NCBI GenBank assembly: GCA_013696915.1
Contig: JACCXR010000414.1
Location: 1-6,364 of the forward strand
Source of the DNA: Euzebyaceae bacterium
GTDB lineage: Bacteria; Actinomycetota; Nitriliruptoria; Euzebyales; Egibacteraceae
DNA length: 6,364 nucleotides
Direction: 5' to 3'
How positions within the stretch are numbered: position 1 is the first letter of the stretch; each line of letters begins with the position of its first letter. Of this stretch, positions 4,339 to 6,364 are shown one piece after another. The position numbers and the translations under genes are program-made. The notes beneath the pieces are model-generated. The model was given only the letters and a program-made list of their open reading frames with translations. It had not been told where the DNA came from and did not search any database.

Positions 4339-5803
4339 GCAGCGGCAGCACCAGCTCGACACTCGTGCCGCGGTCGACCGGCAGTGTGTCGAACGTCCCG
4401 CCGAGTTCGCTCTCGACCAAGGTGCGCGCGATCTGCAGGCCGAGGTTCGCGATGCGTTCGAGCGTCGCCCCCTCCGGCAGGCCGACGCCGTCGTCGGTGA
4501 CGACGACGCGCAGCGTGGCGACGCCGCGCTCGAACGTGACTTCGACGGTGCCGCCGTCCGTGGGGAACGCGTGCTCGACGCAGTTCTGCAGGAGCTCGGT
4601 CAGGACCAGCGCCAGGGGCGTCGCCACCTCGGCCGGCAGGTCGCCCGGGCTGCCCTCCAGGACGAAGGACACCGGCACGTCGGGGTTCACGAGACCGTCG
4701 CCGAGCATGTCGACGATGCGGCGGGCGATCTTCTCGAAGCTGACCCGCTGGCGCGACTCCTGGCTGAGCGTCTCGTGGACGAGCGCGATGGAGGAGATGC
4801 GCCGGACGCTCTCGGCGAGCGCCTCCCGCGCCTCCTCCGACTTCAGCCGGCGTCCCTGGAGGCGCAGCAGCGACGCGACCGTCTGGAGATTGTTCTTCAC
4901 CCGGTGGTGGATCTCCCGGATGGTGGCGTCCTTGAGCCGCAGCGCGCGCTCGTGGCGCCTGAGCTCGGTGACCTCCCGGACGAGCAGCAGCCCGCCGATG
5001 ACCTGCCCGTTGCCGATCAGTGGGAGCAGGCGGCGGAGCACGATGGCGCCCTGCCGCTCGATCTCGCTCACGGTCGGCACGCCCTCGACCAGCGCCTCCG
5101 TGAGCTCGTCGCTGTCGGGGTCGAACTCGTCGAGGTGCTGCCCCACCACCCGGTCGAGGCTTCCGAGACGCCGGTAGGCCGAGATCGCGTTCGGGGATGC
5201 GTACGTGACGCTGCCCTGCGCGTCGACGCGCATGATCCCGTCCCCCACGCGCGGTGACAGCTCCCGTTCCTCCGGGCTCTCGCCGCGGTAGGGGAACGTG
5301 CCGTCCGCCAGCATCTGCGCCAGCTCGCCCGCCGACTGGAGGTAGGTGAGTTCGAGCTGGGAGGGCGACCGCGCGGTCGAGACGTTCGCCTCCCGTGTGA
5401 CGACCGCGACGATCTCGTCGAAGCGGGCGTCCGCGGACCCGTGGACGAGCCGGACCGGGATGGCCTCCTCGCGGACCGGCACGCCGGTCGACCAGTCGGG
5501 GTCGGCGTCGCGGATGACCCGGCGCTCGGCCAATGACCGCCCCACCATGGGGCGGTCGCGGACCGGGAAGACCTGGCCGACGAGGTCCTCGGCGTAGATC
5601 GTCTGGGCCGTGTACGGGCGCATCTGGCCGACGCAGAGGTACATCGGCGTGCCGTCGGGCAGCTGGTGGCGGACGAAGAGCAGGAGGTCGGCGAAAGACA
5701 GGTCCGCCAGCACCTGCCACTCCGACAGGAGCAGCTGCAGGTGGTCGATGGTCGTGTCGTCGAGCTGGCAGCGATCGGCCAGGAGATCGGAGAGAACGGG
5801 CAC
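4334..5803 (-). CDS. pdtaS: PdtaS-type sensor histidine kinase (HisKA_2 family), 489 aa
   Basis: Soluble sensor kinase that autophosphorylates and, in M. tuberculosis, passes phosphate to the RNA-binding antiterminator PdtaR. Order of parts: an N-terminal GAF-like histidine-kinase sensor domain (about 5-138, with HLQLLLSEWQVLADLSFADL near 21-40), a PAS domain (about 185-280, with VTYASPNAISAYRRLG at 199-214), and the HisKA_2 dimerisation helix DATIREIHHRVKNNLQ (292-307, phospho-acceptor one of His299/His300). The HATPase follows, with N-box TELLQNCVEHAF (402-413), G1 DDGVGLP (437-443), G2-like NLGLQIARTLV (453-463) and a terminal RGTSVELVLPLP. No membrane segments are seen, as in PdtaS. The GTG at 5803 follows TACGAT-CCCGGC with no Shine-Dalgarno, suggesting a leaderless transcript. 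No response-regulator gene is nearby; the pdtaR partner is also unlinked in M. tuberculosis. All catalytic motifs look intact. Confidence 0.93.
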   Translation of the reverse strand: MPVLSDLLADRCQLDDTTIDHLQLLLSEWQVLADLSFADLLLFVRHQLPDGTPMYLCVGQMRPYTAQTIYAEDLVGQVFPVRDRPMVGRSLAERRVIRDADPDWSTGVPVREEAIPVRLVHGSADARFDEIVAVVTREANVSTARSPSQLELTYLQSAGELAQMLADGTFPYRGESPEERELSPRVGDGIMRVDAQGSVTYASPNAISAYRRLGSLDRVVGQHLDEFDPDSDELTEALVEGVPTVSEIERQGAIVLRRLLPLIGNGQVIGGLLLVREVTELRRHERALRLKDATIREIHHRVKNNLQTVASLLRLQGRRLKSEEAREALAESVRRISSIALVHETLSQESRQRVSFEKIARRIVDMLGDGLVNPDVPVSFVLEGSPGDLPAEVATPLALVLTELLQNCVEHAFPTDGGTVEVTFERGVATLRVVVTDDGVGLPEGATLERIANLGLQIARTLVESELGGTFDTLPVDRGTSVELVLPLP

Positions 5804-5809
5804 GCCGGG

Positions 5810-5815
5810 ATCGTA
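5810..5815 (-). promoter_or_regulatory. Candidate -10 of pdtaS (leaderless)
   Basis: Minus strand TACGAT lies 6 bases (CCCGGC) before the GTG at 5803, with no Shine-Dalgarno. It lies in the 47-base gap after the biotinyl-protein gene, so pdtaS may have its own promoter as well as read-through. No clear -35 is seen. Confidence 0.45.
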
Positions 5816-5850
5816 GCCCGCCGCGGTCGGGGGCCAGCCGAGGGTGAGGC

Positions 5851-6069
5851 TCAGGCCGGGTCGATGAGCGCCAGCATGTCCCCCTCCTCGACGATGTCGC
5901 CCGGACCCACCTGGAGATCGGCGACCGTGCCGGCGACGGGCGCCAGCACCGGGATCTCCATCTTCATGGACTCCACGACGAGGAGGGTGTCGCCCGCCGC
6001 GACCGCATCGCCGACCGACGCTCGCACAGCGACGACGCTCGCGACCATCTGCGCCGTGATCTGGACCAT
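5851..6069 (-). CDS. Stand-alone biotin/lipoyl attachment-domain protein (BCCP-like), 72 aa
   Basis: A single biotinyl domain that would carry CO2 (as carboxybiotin) for an acyl-CoA or related carboxylase, after biotin ligase modifies Lys36 in the VVESMKMEIPV motif (31-41). The hammerhead fold spans the whole protein: glycines in SVGDAVAAGDTL (18-29) and VGPGDIVEEGDML (54-66) mark the two symmetric halves. Its size and start (MVQITAQMVASVV) resemble M. tuberculosis TB7.3 (Rv3221c), which also neighbours pdtaS. No carboxylase subunit is in the window, so its partner is unknown. It starts 10 bases after the upstream CWB2-like gene; TAGCGT ends 7 bases before the ATG and includes the upstream stop codon, so it may have its own leaderless transcript or be in an operon. 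A lipoyl rather than biotinyl role is less likely given the MKM motif. Confidence 0.93.
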   Translation of the reverse strand: MVQITAQMVASVVAVRASVGDAVAAGDTLLVVESMKMEIPVLAPVAGTVADLQVGPGDIVEEGDMLALIDPA

Positions 6070-6076
6070 TCCGCTG

Positions 6077-6082
6077 ACGCTA
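6077..6082 (-). promoter_or_regulatory. Candidate -10 of the biotinyl-protein gene
   Basis: Minus strand TAGCGT, identical to the candidate -10 of the lipid kinase, ends 7 bases before the ATG at 6069. Its first three bases are the stop codon of the upstream gene. No -35 is seen. Confidence 0.35.
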
Positions 6083-6364
6083 GCCGAGCAGCGCCTCGGC
6101 CGCGCCGACGACGTCGTCGCTGACGTCGACCTCGTCGCCGAGGACCCAGCCGGCGGCGTGGCGCTCGTCGGAGTAGCCGAGCTGGGCGAGGTACTCCGCG
6201 GTGGCTGGCGGGAGGCCGGCGGCGGCCGTCAGCAGCACCGGCGCCGACGACCTGGCGGCCAGCGGCGACCCGGCGAGGGCCAGCGTCCACGCCCCCGGCG
6301 CGTACCCGCCGGCGAGCACGAGCCGGTCGCCGTCGGCGCCGGTGGTCCGCCCCCACAGCTCGGC
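6080..6364 (-). CDS. C-terminal part of a cell-wall-binding repeat 2 (CWB2)-like protein
   Basis: The last 94 codons of a minus-strand gene entering from the right edge; its start is outside. The sequence matches the pattern of one CWB2 (CW_binding_2) repeat: DRLVLAGGYAPGAWTLALAG (12-31) as the 'A-G-x-FPDALAG' segment, SPLAARSSAPVLLT (32-45), LPPATAEYLAQLG (50-62), then GWVLGDEVDVSDDVVGAAEALLG (72-94) as 'V-LGG-x-VSDxV'. The usual second GG of the last motif is GD here, and 'FPDA' is 'APGA', so the repeat is diverged. Members usually have three such repeats anchoring exported enzymes or adhesins to cell-wall polymers; whether this one does, and whether it is exported, cannot be seen. It is 10 bases upstream of, and possibly co-transcribed with, the biotinyl-protein gene, an unexpected pairing. 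Confidence 0.7.
   Translation of the reverse strand, partial: AELWGRTTGADGDRLVLAGGYAPGAWTLALAGSPLAARSSAPVLLTAAAGLPPATAEYLAQLGYSDERHAAGWVLGDEVDVSDDVVGAAEALLG

Noticed and set aside
4571..5257. Plus-strand open frame of 228 codons antisense to pdtaS
   Set aside because: Composition looks fairly protein-like (many Leu/Asp/Glu) but this is the expected mirror of a high-GC coding strand; no start signal or domain.
4014..5720. Long minus-strand open frame (568 codons) across pdtaS and whiB1
   Set aside because: It is a shifted frame of pdtaS on the same strand, with Arg/Ala/Pro/Gly-rich composition and no domains, and it runs antisense through whiB1; a GC-bias artefact.
1..6364. Mobile elements, CRISPR arrays, tRNA/rRNA genes or phage genes
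   Set aside because: No transposase or integrase motifs, no regularly spaced repeats and no RNA gene signatures were seen; base composition is uniform, with no sign of recent transfer.

Overview
This is a very GC-rich actinobacterial chromosome segment. A WhiB protein (a family almost confined to Actinomycetota and their phages), a degenerate UsfX-type anti-sigma factor with a SigF-type sigma factor, a PdtaS-type sensor kinase and a stand-alone biotinyl protein all point to Actinomycetota. The gene string lipid kinase / whiB1 / pdtaS / biotinyl protein resembles the M. tuberculosis Rv3218-Rv3221c neighbourhood as I remember it. The cell-wall-binding-repeat (CWB2-like) protein at the right edge is unlike a mycobacterium. 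It would fit a deep-branching lineage such as Nitriliruptoria/Egibacter-like bacteria, but that placement is a guess.

Layout. (1) 1-179, minus: N-terminus of a secreted protein with signal peptide, strong Shine-Dalgarno, possibly a PD40/TolB-like propeller. (2) 180-586: about 400 bases with no convincing gene, rich in inverted repeats, including a striking near-perfect palindrome at 394-441. (3) 587-796, minus: a small unrecognised 69-aa protein, divergent from (4) the rsbW-sigF operon (947-2091, plus; ATGA overlap), a general-stress type sigma factor with its anti-sigma partner. (5) 2173-3078, plus: a YegS/DAGK-type lipid kinase, whose 3' end overlaps by 17 bases the convergent (6) glycerophosphodiester phosphodiesterase gene (3062-3793, minus). 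(7) 3794-4043: a divergent regulatory region with one perfect and one near-perfect CRP-type site (TGTGA-N6-TCACA). (8) 4044-4295, plus: whiB1. (9) 4334-5803, minus: pdtaS-like histidine kinase; (10) 5851-6069, minus: biotinyl/lipoyl attachment protein; (11) 6080-6364, minus: C-terminal end of a CWB2-like protein.

Functionally the window is dense in signalling: SigF/RsbW (stress), WhiB1 (Fe-S, redox/NO), a likely cAMP-CRP input on whiB1, and a PdtaS kinase whose response regulator is not visible here. Two lipid/phosphodiester enzymes sit between the sigma operon and whiB1. Several genes (lipid kinase, GDPD, pdtaS, biotinyl protein, possibly the small gene) lack a Shine-Dalgarno and instead have a TAnnnT-like hexamer 6-8 bases before the start codon, which suggests leaderless transcripts. 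I see no mobile element, CRISPR array, tRNA or rRNA. Most of the window is conserved core; the least explained parts are the 180-586 palindrome region and the small gene beside rsbW.
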